NCBI GenBank assembly: GCA_039090855.1
Contig: CM077010.1
Span: 50,114,905-50,178,904 of the forward strand
From: Macrothele yani
Taxonomy: Eukaryota; Arthropoda; Arachnida; Araneae; Macrothelidae
Length of the DNA stretch: 64,000 nucleotides
Direction of reading: 5' to 3'
Shown here piece after piece: positions 10,256 through 21,329 of this stretch. Position 1 is the stretch's first letter. Each line of letters begins with the position of its first letter. The position numbers were made by a program, and so were the translations under genes. The notes beneath the pieces were generated by a model. That model did no database searches and was not told where the DNA came from. It saw nothing but the letters and a program-made list of their open reading frames with translations.

Positions 10256-12476
10256 CAGAGGGTGAGTCGAAAGTTTTGCAATATTTGATCACTTTATGTC
10301 TTCATTTATGGCGAAAGCTGACTAGCATTCAAAGTATATGACATCGTGTAGCACTGTCTTTAGCCATCTATCTGTCTTAGCAATTGAAGAACTGGACCTC
10401 GCCAAGGTCCAGTTCTTTGATTCCGTGGCGGTACCAGTTCTTGTTTTTTGAGGCAAAGAACTCCTTCACCCCAGCTGCCACCTCCTCCCAGTTGTTGAAG
10501 TGCCACCCACAAAGGAAGTGGGCCATGGACCAGAACAAGTAATAATCCAATGGGGCAAGGTCCTGACTGCATGCTGGTTGTGGCATCAGTTCGATGCCCT
10601 CAAGTTCCTGGAATTTTGCCCGGTTCGTTCGCATGGTATGCGGCTGAGCATTGTCATGCTGTAGGAGAGGGCACTTTCTGTTCACCAGTGCCGGGTACTT
10701 CTGCTCCAAAACGACATACATCCACTCCAGCTCTTCAGATTAGAGGTTGGCGTTGACGGTCCGACTGTCTGGAACAAATTTGTAATGGATTATCCCCTCA
10801 AAATTCAACCAGACGTAGAGCATCACCTTGTGCTCGAAGTGCCCATGTTTGGCGACAGGTTCAGGAAGCTGGTCCAGGAAGCTGGTCCGAAGCTGGTCCA
10901 CTGCCATTGTATGTTAGGATTATGGAAATAAACCCACTTTTCATCGCATGTAACAATTCTCTCGATGAAATGTACATCGTGTGGGTTTTCCAGGAGTTTC
11001 CTGCACACTTCCACTCGGCGGTTTGCTTCAGCTGGTGTCAGCTCATGAGGGACAATGCGGCAGCTCCTGTAGACCTTGTCGAGGTCCTGAAAGTGATGAA
11101 CCATGGTGGTCTGTGAAATGCCCAGCTCGCATGATAATCTCCAAGTGCTAGTTGTCGGATTCATCTCTACAGCCTGGCGCATGGCCTCTGAATCCACGGT
11201 TCGCAGCCTACCTGACCCAGGCTGATCGTTGAGGTTTGTCACCTGAGTGAAATTTCTTGAACAATCTGGTTGCTGTACTGTGGTCCACGGAACCTTCCCC
11301 TTTCGCATGACAAATATTTCATGTAAGTAAACAAAGTCATTGCTCTTTCCAGGTTTTTCTTTAATTAACACACAGCAACGGAAAAATTGTATTTCGACAC
11401 CACTGGGATTGAATCCCAGATCTCTCGATAACTAGCCGAGTGCGTTAACCTTACGCTACAGTGCCAACAATCCACAGTGCTATGTGTGTTTATCTGTCAG
11501 CATCTGACTTCACAAATCCATAAGTATGGGCTCAGCAACTGAGACATCTCCATCTGGTGGGGCTTAATGGCACAAGCTATTTAATTATAGCTAATAAATC
11601 CAATGGGCGAGAGAAATGATGAAAAACTTCCAAATACATGGAGATAATGTAAATAGACAAAGTCATCGCTCTTTCTATGTTTTTCTTTAATTAACACACA
11701 GCAATCAAAAATTTGTATTTCAACACCACTGGGATCGAACCCCAGATCTCTCAATAACTAGCCAAGTGCATTTACCTTATGCTATGGTGCCAACGCACCA
11801 TTGTTAATTAAAGAAAAATGTGGAAAGAGTGATAACTTTGTCTATTTACATTTTCTCCACGTATTTGGAAGTTTTTCCCCATTTCTTTTGCCCATTAGAT
11901 TTATTAGCTATAATTAAATAGCTTGTGTCGTTAAGCCCCACCAGATGGAGACGTCTCAGTTGCTGAGTCCATCCTTATGGATTTGCGAAGTCAGATGCTG
12001 ACAGATAAACACACATAGTGCCGTGGATTGTTGGCACTGTAGCGTGAGGTGAACTCACTTGGCTAGTTATAGAGAAATCTGGGGTTTGATTCAAGTGGTA
12101 TCGAAATACAATTTTTTGGTTGCTGTGTATTAATTAAAGAAAAACGTGAAGAGAGCAACAATGACTTTGTCTATTTACATTGTCTTCACGTATTTTGAAG
12201 TTTTTCAATATTTCGTGTTGCTTGAGCAGCATTATGGCCTATTTCAAACTCGTAAAGCAAAATTTCCCTAATTAGCCGGTTGTGGCTATTCATATTTTAG
12301 GCGTCCCAAATACAGAAAGAATGATGACATGCAGTGCTATTCACAGCAACGACTACCACTTTAAAACCCTTTTGACTGATTGCAGTGCACGACTTGAACT
12401 AGTTTAAACATGTGACAAACCCGCGGCAGCACATGCGTTTATGCAAATATTGCAAAACTTTTTGACTCGCTCTCTG
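10256..12476 (-). mobile_element. mariner transposon interrupted by a SINE-like palindrome
   Basis: The ends (left CAGAGGGTGAGTCGAAAG; inverted right CAGAGAGCGAGTCAAAAAG, both running into TTTTGCAATATTTG) are flanked by TA (10254-10255, 12477-12478). On the minus strand the N-terminal piece near 12215-12280 reads ILLYEFEIGHNAAQATRNI. The frame resumes near 11320 with GKVPWTTVQQ and DQPGSGRLRTVDSEAMRQAV, then CDEKWVYFHN, LLQHDNAQPH and DLAPLDYYLFWSM. All three catalytic aspartates are present. The gap between the pieces is an insertion of about 0.88 kb. Frameshifts near 10720-10825 also break the frame. Confidence 0.9.
11325..12205. repeat. Compound palindrome of tRNA-like SINE units
   Basis: The unit carries a tRNA-like head. 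Read on the minus strand at 11392-11468 it has the A-box-like TAGCGTAAGG and B-box-like GGGATTCAATCCC about 45 nt apart. A second minus-strand head lies at 11715-11795 (GGGGTTCGATCCC) and a third, on the plus strand, at 12030-12110 (GTAGCGTGAGG, GGGGTTTGATTC). The flanking parts, with GACAAAGTCAT and TTTTTCTTTAATTAA, are also repeated and inverted. The insertion sits in the mariner N-terminal region, bounded by CAAATATTTCATG (11309-11321) and CAATATTTCGTG (about 12208-12219), which look like diverged target duplicates. Confidence 0.7.
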
Positions 12477-12787
12477 TAATAAAGATGTACTCATTTAACA
12501 TACATAATGGCGAACCCATTTAAATTATAACTTCATCTTATAAGCAGAAGGCAATTTGTAAAACAGTAATTTCCCTTTTAAATTCTGCTGTAACACTTTG
12601 TCACAAAGTTTCTTCTAGGTTCATGCCGTTAGATCTGTTATATCATAATGTTATATTGTGTGTTACATGTTGATAGTGTTTTAGTTATAGATATTTTAAT
12701 GCCAAATTCAGTACATTTCAGCAGAATCATTGCACATACACACATGTACAACATCTGTAGTTTTAAACATGTTTTTTTAATTTTTAG
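12477..12787. other. Intron end before exon B
   Basis: AT-rich; the last part is the pyrimidine-rich acceptor tract. Nothing else recognised. Confidence 0.5.
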
Positions 12788-12949
12788 GAGAAAGTAGACA
12801 GTGTCATAGAAAGTGAAGACAAAAGGAAGTTACTACATATTTTTAAGCAACTTTGGTATTGCAAAAATGATGAGCAGCAGAGGAGTTGGCCTGTACATGA
12901 AGATGAAACTGTAATTGCCTCACTTCTTGAAGAACTAAATACAATATTA
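12788..12949 (+). CDS. NCKIPSD: NCKIPSD-like exon B
   Basis: A 162-nt exon of 54 codons in phase 0/0, with acceptor TTTTTAG at 12787 and donor TTA|GTAAGG at 12950. It encodes EKVDSVIESEDKRKLLHIFK, then a charged DEQQRSWPVHEDE stretch and ASLLEELNTIL. The DEQQ-x-SW-x-x-x-EDE pattern is the piece most like vertebrate SPIN90. The exon is too short to stand out as an ORF; I found it by requiring it to read directly from exon A and into exon C. Confidence 0.88.
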
Positions 12950-13899
12950 GTAAGGAAACATCTTGATTTTTTTTCAAGTAAAATTTTTATTATTTACCTT
13001 TTGAAATAAGATAATCTAAGAATATGGGTATTTTTGTGTGTGATTTTACTTTAAAGTTGTCTTTTAGTCTCTTTCTAACTCCGAAGCACTAAAGAAAGAT
13101 GTGAATAGTATGTTCATGTTCATGAAAAAGGCAGCCATAAATATTTTTGTTTCTGTGTCATGGCACATTGACTGTAATGGTCTCACAGTTCTTTAACATA
13201 GTCAACAAAGTCATGAATAACTTATTACAGATAAAGTAAACTTTGAAAAACTGATCTAATAAACCAAAATTGGGTATCAGTTACATTCCATAATGCAAGA
13301 AAATGGTAGTGTGCTGTGTGATGCACTGGATCATTGGAAATTTTCTCCACTAAAACTATGTTCTGTCACTTTTGAAAAAAAAAAAAATATGTATCTACTT
13401 GAATCTTAAACATTGAGTGATAACAGTGTTTTGTTTTAGTGAGCTTTAACCATATTGACATTAAACCTAGAGAATTAAAACCTTTTAAGTATGTTCTTAA
13501 TCTTGAGTAATTCTGCATTAGGGAACCTGAAAAATTATATTTCTCTGATGTAGTATGTCATGGGAGAATAAAATAATGTTTTAAATTCTCTATGTATTTA
13601 AAAGTGCTATCATATAGATTTGATGCAGTCGAATACACAAAGTCTACTAATACATTTAAGACAGAACAAAAAAAAAAATAGCATGTGTAACCCTTTGTTT
13701 AAATAGGTATCCAAAAATAATAGTTATTGCACATAGGTGTACATAGCAACTTTTTTTCCTACATCTCCTATTTCCATTGTTATACTTATTTAGAGTAAGT
13801 TTTTTTTTTCATCCATTATTAATTTTGTGATCTCTTTTGTGTTTAAAATGACCTGTAATTAAAAAAAAAGTATTTGGAAATAAGAGTATTTGAAATAAG
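12950..13899. other. Intron sequence without recognised features
   Basis: AT-rich DNA with several A- or T-runs and no coding or terminal-repeat signal. Confidence 0.5.
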
Positions 13900-13901
13900 T
13901 A

Positions 13902-15214
13902 CAGGGGTCATAACAAAAGTTCTGCGCATGTTAATCTAAAACGGAAGTGGATGATGCAGTCGGGAAAATGTTTGTGTCATGTCAAGGTCTGGCTCTCAGC
14001 AATGCAGTGATGTCAGAACGATGCACTATCATTTGCTGTGTGGACACGGGAGGGTTTGGAAATGGAAGCATGCAGCTTCTGAGGTCCAGTTGCTGCATTA
14101 GACCAGTGCTCTTACGTCAAAATAGAAAGTCTGCGATGAAAAACTCCAACACTTTTCCAGACTGCCTTGCAAGAAGTTTGTGGGAAAGGAACTCTTGATC
14201 GAAGCACAATTTCTCGCTTGGCATCGCGCTTTCTGGAGGGCCAAAGCAACATCAAAGATGATCACCACTCAGGCCGACCTCAAATGGCGACAGACAAAAC
14301 AACTGTCACCATTGTTGCAACACTTCTCGAAGGTAATCGCCATTTGACAGTTGAGGAGATTGCTCATCAGGAAAATTTGTCCACCATGTCCATTCACCAG
14401 AATTTGACCGACTCACTGGGAAAAAGAAAAATTGCCACGTGCTGAGTGCCTATCAACTCACCCCTGAGCGGAAGGCAGCCAGAGTGAGCATTGCACAGGA
14501 TCACCTCCCCAGGTTCGAAAGGGAGGGCAACATCTTCCTGAACAGAATTGTCGCAATTAATGAGACTTGAGCCCATGATTAAGAGTCGGAACTGAAGTCA
14601 CAATCATCAGAATGAAGGCATCCAAGTTCCCCACGCCCCACAAAGTATCGTTGGTAACAATCCAAAGTGAAGCAAATGATGGTTTTTGTGTACGATGCCC
14701 AGGGTGTTGTTGTCTCTGATTGCATGCCGGTAGGGCAAAATGTCAATGTACAATATTATTGTTACTTTCCGAGGACAAAATTGAGACTGAAATTTCGTCA
14801 AAATCACCCCAACTTGTTGGTAGTAGGAGCAATCTTGCTGCATGACAACTCATCGTGTCATGGTGCATCGTCGGTATGGGGACTTTTGTCAAAATATGGA
14901 TGGGAAACTTTATCCCACCCACCATACAGCCCTGATCTCAGTCCACCCGACTTTGATCTTTTCCCAAAGTTAAAAAATCGGCTCTGTGGCTTCCGCTACG
15001 AATCGCTAGATGAACTGTCATTGGACGTGACCCGAGTCATACGACAGTTGAACAAAGATGGTGTACTACGGGGCATCCAGAACGTACCTTACCGCTGGCA
15101 AGCTGTCATTAGCTGCAGAGGGGAGTACATTGAACGGCAGTAAGGTAAGTTTCCTCCGTTACTTCACACTTTTCTTAAAAATGGACAGTGTGCAGAACTT
15201 TGTTAGGACCCCCA
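13902..15214 (+). mobile_element. mariner transposon, inactive
   Basis: The ends CAGGGGTCATAACAAAAGTT (left) and, inverted, TGGGGGTCCTAACAAAGTTC (right) sit beside TA (13900-13901, 15215-15216); length 1313 bp. The plus strand encodes SRLASRFLEGQSNIKDDHHS, then TVEEIAHQENLSTMSIHQNL (HTH). The first catalytic block reads RIVAINET followed by a stop where D-E-T-W is expected. The second and third blocks, LLHDNSSCH and PPYSPDLSPPDFDLFPKLK, are intact with 34 residues between the aspartates. The protein ends RGEYIERQ near 15143. Frameshifts lie near 14445 and 14600. Confidence 0.9.
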
Positions 15215-15781
15215 TATTTGAAAATATTTCATTTGTTTTGTGCATCATTTTCTTGTTAGTTGTTTGTTTTCTGTGTCATCTTCTTGTAAGTTGTTCATTT
15301 TCTGTGTCACAGGGGTGGATCTTTTAATAGCAAATTAAATAATTTTTCGCAAAAGAAAGTACTACTTTCCTTAATTAATTGGAAGAATTTACAGACACAC
15401 TAAGAACACTTTTTCAGTTTGAGGAAAAATACCAGAAAGGTCCCCAGTTATTCCCAAAACTTGCCCCCCCTCCCCTCACGAAAATCCTGGATCTGTCCCT
15501 GCTATGTCATCTAATAAATTGTTTGATTTCAGTGTGCTGATTCCTAGAAGAGTAAAGCTAAGCGGTTTTTTATTTTTTATTTATTTTTTTATTTTTTGGT
15601 GGATTTTGGACAGTAAGTGTTTGGTTTAGAGATAGTTTCATGGGTTGACTTATTTTTAAGGTTCTTCAGTTTACCATCTTTTTTTAGGGGGGGATATGAG
15701 TGTTTCCTTTTTATTCTCATTGAACAACTGTCACTACCTACCTTATACTGCAAGGTTTCTGTGATTTGCCCATGTGCTTGG
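15215..15781. other. Intron sequence without recognised features
   Basis: T-rich; includes C- and G-runs (15466-15478, 15687-15694). No feature recognised. Confidence 0.45.
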
Positions 15782-16115
15782 TTTTTTCATTATGAAGCAT
15801 GCCAGTATATTTTCAAGTTGTATGAGGAAATTCTTGATTTTTTCATTATGAAGCATGCCAGTATATTTTCAAGTTGTATGAGGAAATTCTTGATTTTTTC
15901 ATTATGAAGCATGCCAGTATATTTTCAAGTTGTATGAGGAAATTCTTGATTTTTTCATTATGAAGCATGCCAGTATATTTTCAAGTTGTATGAGGAAATT
16001 CTTGATTTTTTCATTATGAAGCATGCCAGTATATTTTCAAGTTGTATGAGGAAATTCTTGATTTTTTCATTATGAAGCATGCCAGTATATTTTCAAGTTG
16101 TATGAGGAAATTCTT
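15782..16115. repeat. Perfect 56-bp minisatellite, six copies
   Basis: The landmark CATTATGAAGCATGCCAGTA starts at 15788, 15844, 15900, 15956, 16012 and 16068, exactly 56 bp apart each time. By eye the copies are identical apart from the edges of the array. The period is not a multiple of three, so the reading frame seen across part of it is not a conserved protein. Such homogeneity implies recent expansion or gene conversion. Confidence 0.95.
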
Positions 16116-18905
16116 CAAGTGAACAGATGACGACACCATGGGCAAATTATGCACATATTTTGTAGAGGATTTAGATACCCATTTGTTGGTTCACTGTGTT
16201 GAATGCTTCTATTAAAAGACCCTGCCATTTCATTAAATAAATCAGTGCATCTCTTTCCTTTTTAAGAAAGATAAGTGGAAGAAATACAGTGGCTGAGAAA
16301 TATTAAAAAAAAATCACCACAAGTAATTGGTGAATTTATGAATTTTCAAGTTTGTTTTTCACAGGAAGTACTAAAAAAAAAAACTAAAAAATTCCCCTCC
16401 CTCAACAAAAAAGAAAAAAAAATGGATCTGAACATCTATGATTCAAGATTGCCTCAATAATAATGCTGTTCCCAACTGGGAAATTATTAATTAATCTGTT
16501 CACACCCCTCTCACAAACAAATACTTTTTGCAGAATCAATTGTCATTGAAAAGACAAAGATATACTACTGGAATACTAATCTTCCTTTTGAATTGTCACT
16601 CACCTGGGGAAGTCTATTATGAGAAAAGTACAACAGGAAAGCATTGTAGACAGGTTGTTTGGAAGACGTTTTTCTGGAAATGGCCCACCAGATGGCACTA
16701 CAGAAAAAGACTGCAGTGTAGGATGGGATATGATGTCAGTGGTATGTTGTTACAAGGTTATGAACATTCTGCAGAAGTTTTGGTATCATAATCCACAACT
16801 GCAGCCACCTACACGGATGATGGTTGGGAAGTGCTGTTTCGAAATGCATCTGTGAGCAATTGGTGATAGGCATCTGGTGCTTTTAATTTGGTTTTAATAT
16901 TATCACTTTTCAGCTTGTTTTTATTACAAAAGCTTGATTTCAGGAGTGTTTAAAATCATTGCTCGTTCTTTGGTGTTTCTGTTAATTCTCTTTACCTCTT
17001 TCTTGTTTCAGTCGGAAATTTTGTTATATGTTACATTATTTCTGTTGAAAACAGCAGATGTTCAATCTTCAAAGCTGATCTGATTCATTGTCATTATTGA
17101 ATCAGTCACTTCCGGCTTATGTCATTAATATTGTCAGACACGTTGGTTTGTCACACCTTTTCCATAGAAACTGTCTAATATCCACTGTGTACACTGCTAA
17201 TATGGTATGTTGCACTTTAATTTTAACTTTTTATGTGTGTATTTTGAAATTGGCAAATGTGTACAGGGTTGCCTAGCCCTTAGCCTTTGTTCATTCACAT
17301 TAATACATGAAGAACAGAAGATTGAACTTTGTCATATGTTATTAAATTTGCCAAATTTTTTCCAAAAGATTTAAGGTTTTTGGATAAAAAGGGTTTTCCC
17401 ATAATTTGGAGTACCTGATGTTGATGGGCAAAAACGTAATGAGAGATAACTAATTAAAGGTAAAATAGATCATGCTTTGTTACGTTAGAAAATTATAATT
17501 TTTGAGAAAGCTTATAGGGTAGGAGCTTTCAAACTTAGCATAGGTCTTCATCACACCAAATGGAGGACTGAGACTGGTTTCCAGATTCCAAGTTTAAATG
17601 TATGTTGTAATTATTGTTGCCAGAATCTAGATCTCCAGATCATAGGGATGTAAAGTGGAGACTGAATTGCAAGTCTTTGGTGAAAAAAGGATTTCCAAGC
17701 TTTCATGGTAACAGAGAGTAAACAAGTTCTCAAAAGGAGTGATACATTTTGTTTCATTTCAGTTGGGAATTACATAAATATTGTCCATGGTCAAAACAGA
17801 CAAGGAAGTATTTAAGTTACTTTTCAAAACATCTGTTTCCAGAATTCTGTTGTAAATGCTTCTGTGTGTAGTTCCTATGTAAAAACTGTGGAAGAAGAAA
17901 TAGGAATGAGGTAAACACCTGAAAGATCAAGATTTCCAACTTTGTCCCTATCACTTTGTAATAGATATTCGGGGAGGAGGGGGACTGAGTAATGGCAAGA
18001 TGGCCATCCAGCGGATTATCATTTTAAAATACTAGCAGCAGCTTCATAATTCAAGCAGAGAAACATGGACTTTTTTGAGGCTTTGAAAGAAAGTAGGAAC
18101 AGACTTCTCATTCTTGAGAATATACATTAGATCGCAGTCTTACTAATGTTGAAAATTTGCTTGGTTCACCTTTTTTATAATCTCTTTCTTAAATTTTCAA
18201 GAAGCTCCTTAGCTTTCTCTAGCTCTACACTGTCAACCCTTTTCTGGAATTGGGGTACACACAATGACAAACTTCATTTGGAAGTGAAAAACTTACCCTT
18301 TAAAACTCAAAATGTTTGCTGCTTCCCCCTTATTCACTTCCTGTCATTTGTCCTTGTTCAAGCTTAAATCCATCTCTTGGAGGAGTGCTAAACATATTAC
18401 TGTACTGTAATAATAAAGATCCTGCATCCATGTTTCAAGGTATCTGTCCATAATGTTCTTCACATCTCTCCTAAGTCATGTTATCTTCACCTTAAAATGC
18501 TTCCACGAGCTTAGTCTTTTATCAGTTTTGATCTTAGGGATGATGGTGCAAATTATTTTAGGTATACTCAGGACATGTGATGTTTGTGCCATATGTTCTC
18601 ACCATTCTTCTTTGTTCTACAGGCAGTGACCAATTTCAGCAGCTATGCATTCATTCTCTTGGACATAGCATCAGTACTCCTGAGTTTAGCATCAAGGCTA
18701 GTGAAAATAGCAGGAAGAACCAGTGTATGATGCAAGCATCATCAACAAAGTTGTTTCAGCTTCAAGGGGTGACTGTGCTTGAACTGTCTACTGGTAATGA
18801 TGACAGTTGCATTCTGGGAAATGTGTGGTCTTAGAAGGATGGGAGCAGCTGTAGTAGCAAGCAGTCTAATATTAAAAGATGCATAGAAAATCGAAGAAAG
18901 TGGAA
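16116..18905. other. Intron sequence without recognised features
   Basis: 2.8 kb of AT-rich DNA. I examined both strands for transposase, reverse transcriptase and terminal repeats and recognised none. Confidence 0.45.
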
Positions 18906-18911
18906 GTGTTG

Positions 18912-19839
18912 CATACCTGCCAATTACTATGGAATGTCCGTAGTTTCTATGGATTTAGTTGTCTGACTACGGAACTATGAAACGAAACTACGGATTCTAC
19001 GAATTTTAATTTAATTTTTTTTTTTTTTTTTTTTTGTATTTTGATATTATTTTATGAAACATATGAGATTCTTAAGCTGATTCACGGACTTCCGCTTTTT
19101 TTTTGTAATCATTTAGATCATTGTCGAGATCAATGTAAAAATGAAAAAAAATTGAGGCGGGGGGTCGTTTTCCGTCGGGGGGACGGCATTTCGTGTTTCA
19201 AAACTTTTCAAAACGGTAGTTAAACAGAGTAAAAAATTTTGCTGTAATCGTAATTTTTTTCTCTGTTCAGTATTCTTGTTAAGTAGAATTTTATTGTATA
19301 GATCTTTGTATTTCACCTTGAAGCTGTAGGCAGGAATTTGCAAAAGCGGAAGTTAGACGCTGTGAAAATTTCCCCGTAATTTTCAGGCATAAGATTCTTC
19401 CATGAATTCTAGGAATTCCACTTTTTCCATTATTATTTTGGTCATTCACATGATCGACACCCAAGCGTGCAGAAATTAGAAGGGGAGGGGGCTGATGGGG
19501 ATGGGGAAAGATGTTCGGAGGACAGAATTCCATGTTTACGAATCTTTCGAGACTTTAAGGACGACAGAATTCATATTTTTTCCATAATCGTAATTTCTTT
19601 TATCTCGCAATGTTACCTCTGTCCAGTATTATTGTTAAATAACATTTCACTGCATAAGTATTTGTATTTCAGCTTGAAAATAGGAAGGACATTCCAAAAC
19701 CGGAAGTCGGACGGAGCAAAGATTTCTCCCGTAATCACCCTCCCCACTGCTGTGATGTCCACACTCTCCTACCTCTATGTACCCTGCACAGTAATACTAG
19801 TTACTACTGGCAAGGTTCTTGCCAGTGTTGGCAGGTATG
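18912..19839. mobile_element. Non-autonomous DNA transposon, 6-bp target duplication
   Basis: The left end CATACCTGCCAATTACTATG and the inverted right end CATACCTGCCAACACTGGC share 12 exact bases. The host hexamer GTGTTG is present on both sides (18906-18911 and 19840-19845). Just inside the left end, variants of CTACGGA and TCCGTAG recur (18940-19005), then a T-run (19016-19036). The interior carries two units of about 150 bp (TTGTTAAGTAG, TTTGTATTTCA, GGAAGTTAGAC, CGTAATC landmarks) that recur at 62490-63330. No transposase is present. Confidence 0.75.
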
Positions 19840-19857
19840 GTGTTGCACATGTGGCAT

Positions 19858-19910
19858 CTTGGACTGCTTCTGTCTTCCTTCATGAAAGAGGAAGACAGAA
19901 GCAGTCCAAG
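19858..19910. other. Perfect 22-bp hairpin with a 9-nt loop
   Basis: CTTGGACTGCTTCTGTCTTC at 19858 continues two more bases and pairs perfectly with 19889-19910. It lies just outside the right end of the 18912-19839 element. It could be a foldback scar or a small-RNA-like hairpin; the sequence alone does not decide. Confidence 0.8.
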
Positions 19911-20239
19911 ACCAGGATGCCAGTTCTGAACTTATGTTGCTTGACTCACCCATAGGAAGAAGCCACAACCCATTAATTTTCCAGTAAAAGGCTCTGAGTA
20001 GCCATGGGACCAAATAAATGCAAATGTGTCAACATTTTCCCTGTACAAGGAAATTTGTTGGCATATATCATGAGAGTAAAACCTCATTAGTACAAGGAAT
20101 CTATACATGTTGTTTTATAGTAAATTGCCTTTTTAAATGTGTAGATACAGATAATAAGGACCCTCTGTAATATCTTATTGTTTCTGTATTTTCAAATTGT
20201 GTGTTTATGTGAATATCAGTTAAAACAATTATATTACAG

Positions 20240-20326
20240 ACAGATGCTGATCCTCGTATTTCAAGAGAGGTACTTCAAAGGGATGATTATGAAATGGTTG
20301 ACCTTTTGGCAACTTATTATCAAATG
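20240..20326 (+). CDS. NCKIPSD: NCKIPSD-like exon C
   Basis: An 87-nt exon of 29 codons in phase 0/0, between ATTACAG (20239) and CAAATG|GTGAGT (20327). It encodes TDADPRISREVLQRDDYEMV followed by DLLATYYQM. The TDADP and YYQM anchors match the SPIN90 family. It reads on from LEELNTIL in exon B and into EPRRVLRLK in exon D. Confidence 0.9.
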
Positions 20327-21329
20327 GTGAGTACTGGTTTATTAATATTTTTATTAATTAAAATGTTATAATACACTACTGTTTGTGAAAATTGCAACAC
20401 TAATAAGGTACTATTCGATTTGAATGAAATTTATACTACACATTACTGATATGACTGTGCATAAGTGATTTAATTTTCAGAACAATACAACAAAATTTTA
20501 ACCTGCAAAAATCAATATCTTGTGAAGCCTGCACAAACTGCAATAAGAGCTTCTAAATGGCATGGCATTGAGTTGAAAAGGTGTTGTATGGTATCTTGGG
20601 TAATTGCTTGCCAGGCGGCATGTATGCAAGTCCACAGATCATTGGTACTGACTGCTGGAAGATTTTGATAGGCCAGTTGCCTAATGACCATATCCCAGAC
20701 ATGTTCAATAGGCGACATGTCTGGCGAATGTGCAGGCCAGGGAAGAAATGGCATCTTCTGTGCTGTGAAGAGGATGTGAACATTCCTGGCAACATGGTCA
20801 GGCATTGTCCTGCTGAAATATAGTGCCAGGAGTGCTCTGAAGGAAGAGTATGACTTCTGCCTGTACAGCTTCCCTGATGTAGCAGTCGCTGTTGAGATTG
20901 CGCTCAAGTTGTAGCAGGCGAGATCGCGAATGGTACCCAATGGCACCCCACACCATCACACTTGGCATTGTCGAGCATATGATGCTCGACAATGCATGCT
21001 GGAAGAAGGCACTCACCACAATACTGTCTAATGCATATGTAGCCATCATGGTAGTCCAAGTTGAGCTCGAACTCGTCCGGAAACACGACATGCTGACAAT
21101 CAGCACGCCATTGTCTGTATTGAGAACCTCATTCCTGTCTGAAGTGGTGATGATTCAGGGTAAAGGGAATCCTCCGCAAAGGGATGTGTGCAACCAGTCC
21201 TCTGTGCAGCAGACAGCGTCAAACTGTGGAAGCAGACAGTGCCACACCTGTTGCAGTGCTCCACTGTTGTGCTAACACTTGCGAAGATGCGGAATGGTTC
21301 ATCACTGCCATGTGGACAAGGTTGTTGGT

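Noticed and set aside
11392..12110. True tRNA genes
   Set aside because: The heads lack a complete cloverleaf and acceptor stem and are embedded in repeated SINE-like units.
15617..15907. 96-codon ORF running into the minisatellite
   Set aside because: The 56-bp period shifts the frame at every copy, and the product has no recognisable similarity.
15782..16115. CRISPR array
   Set aside because: The repeats are directly adjacent with no unique spacers, and the genome is eukaryotic.
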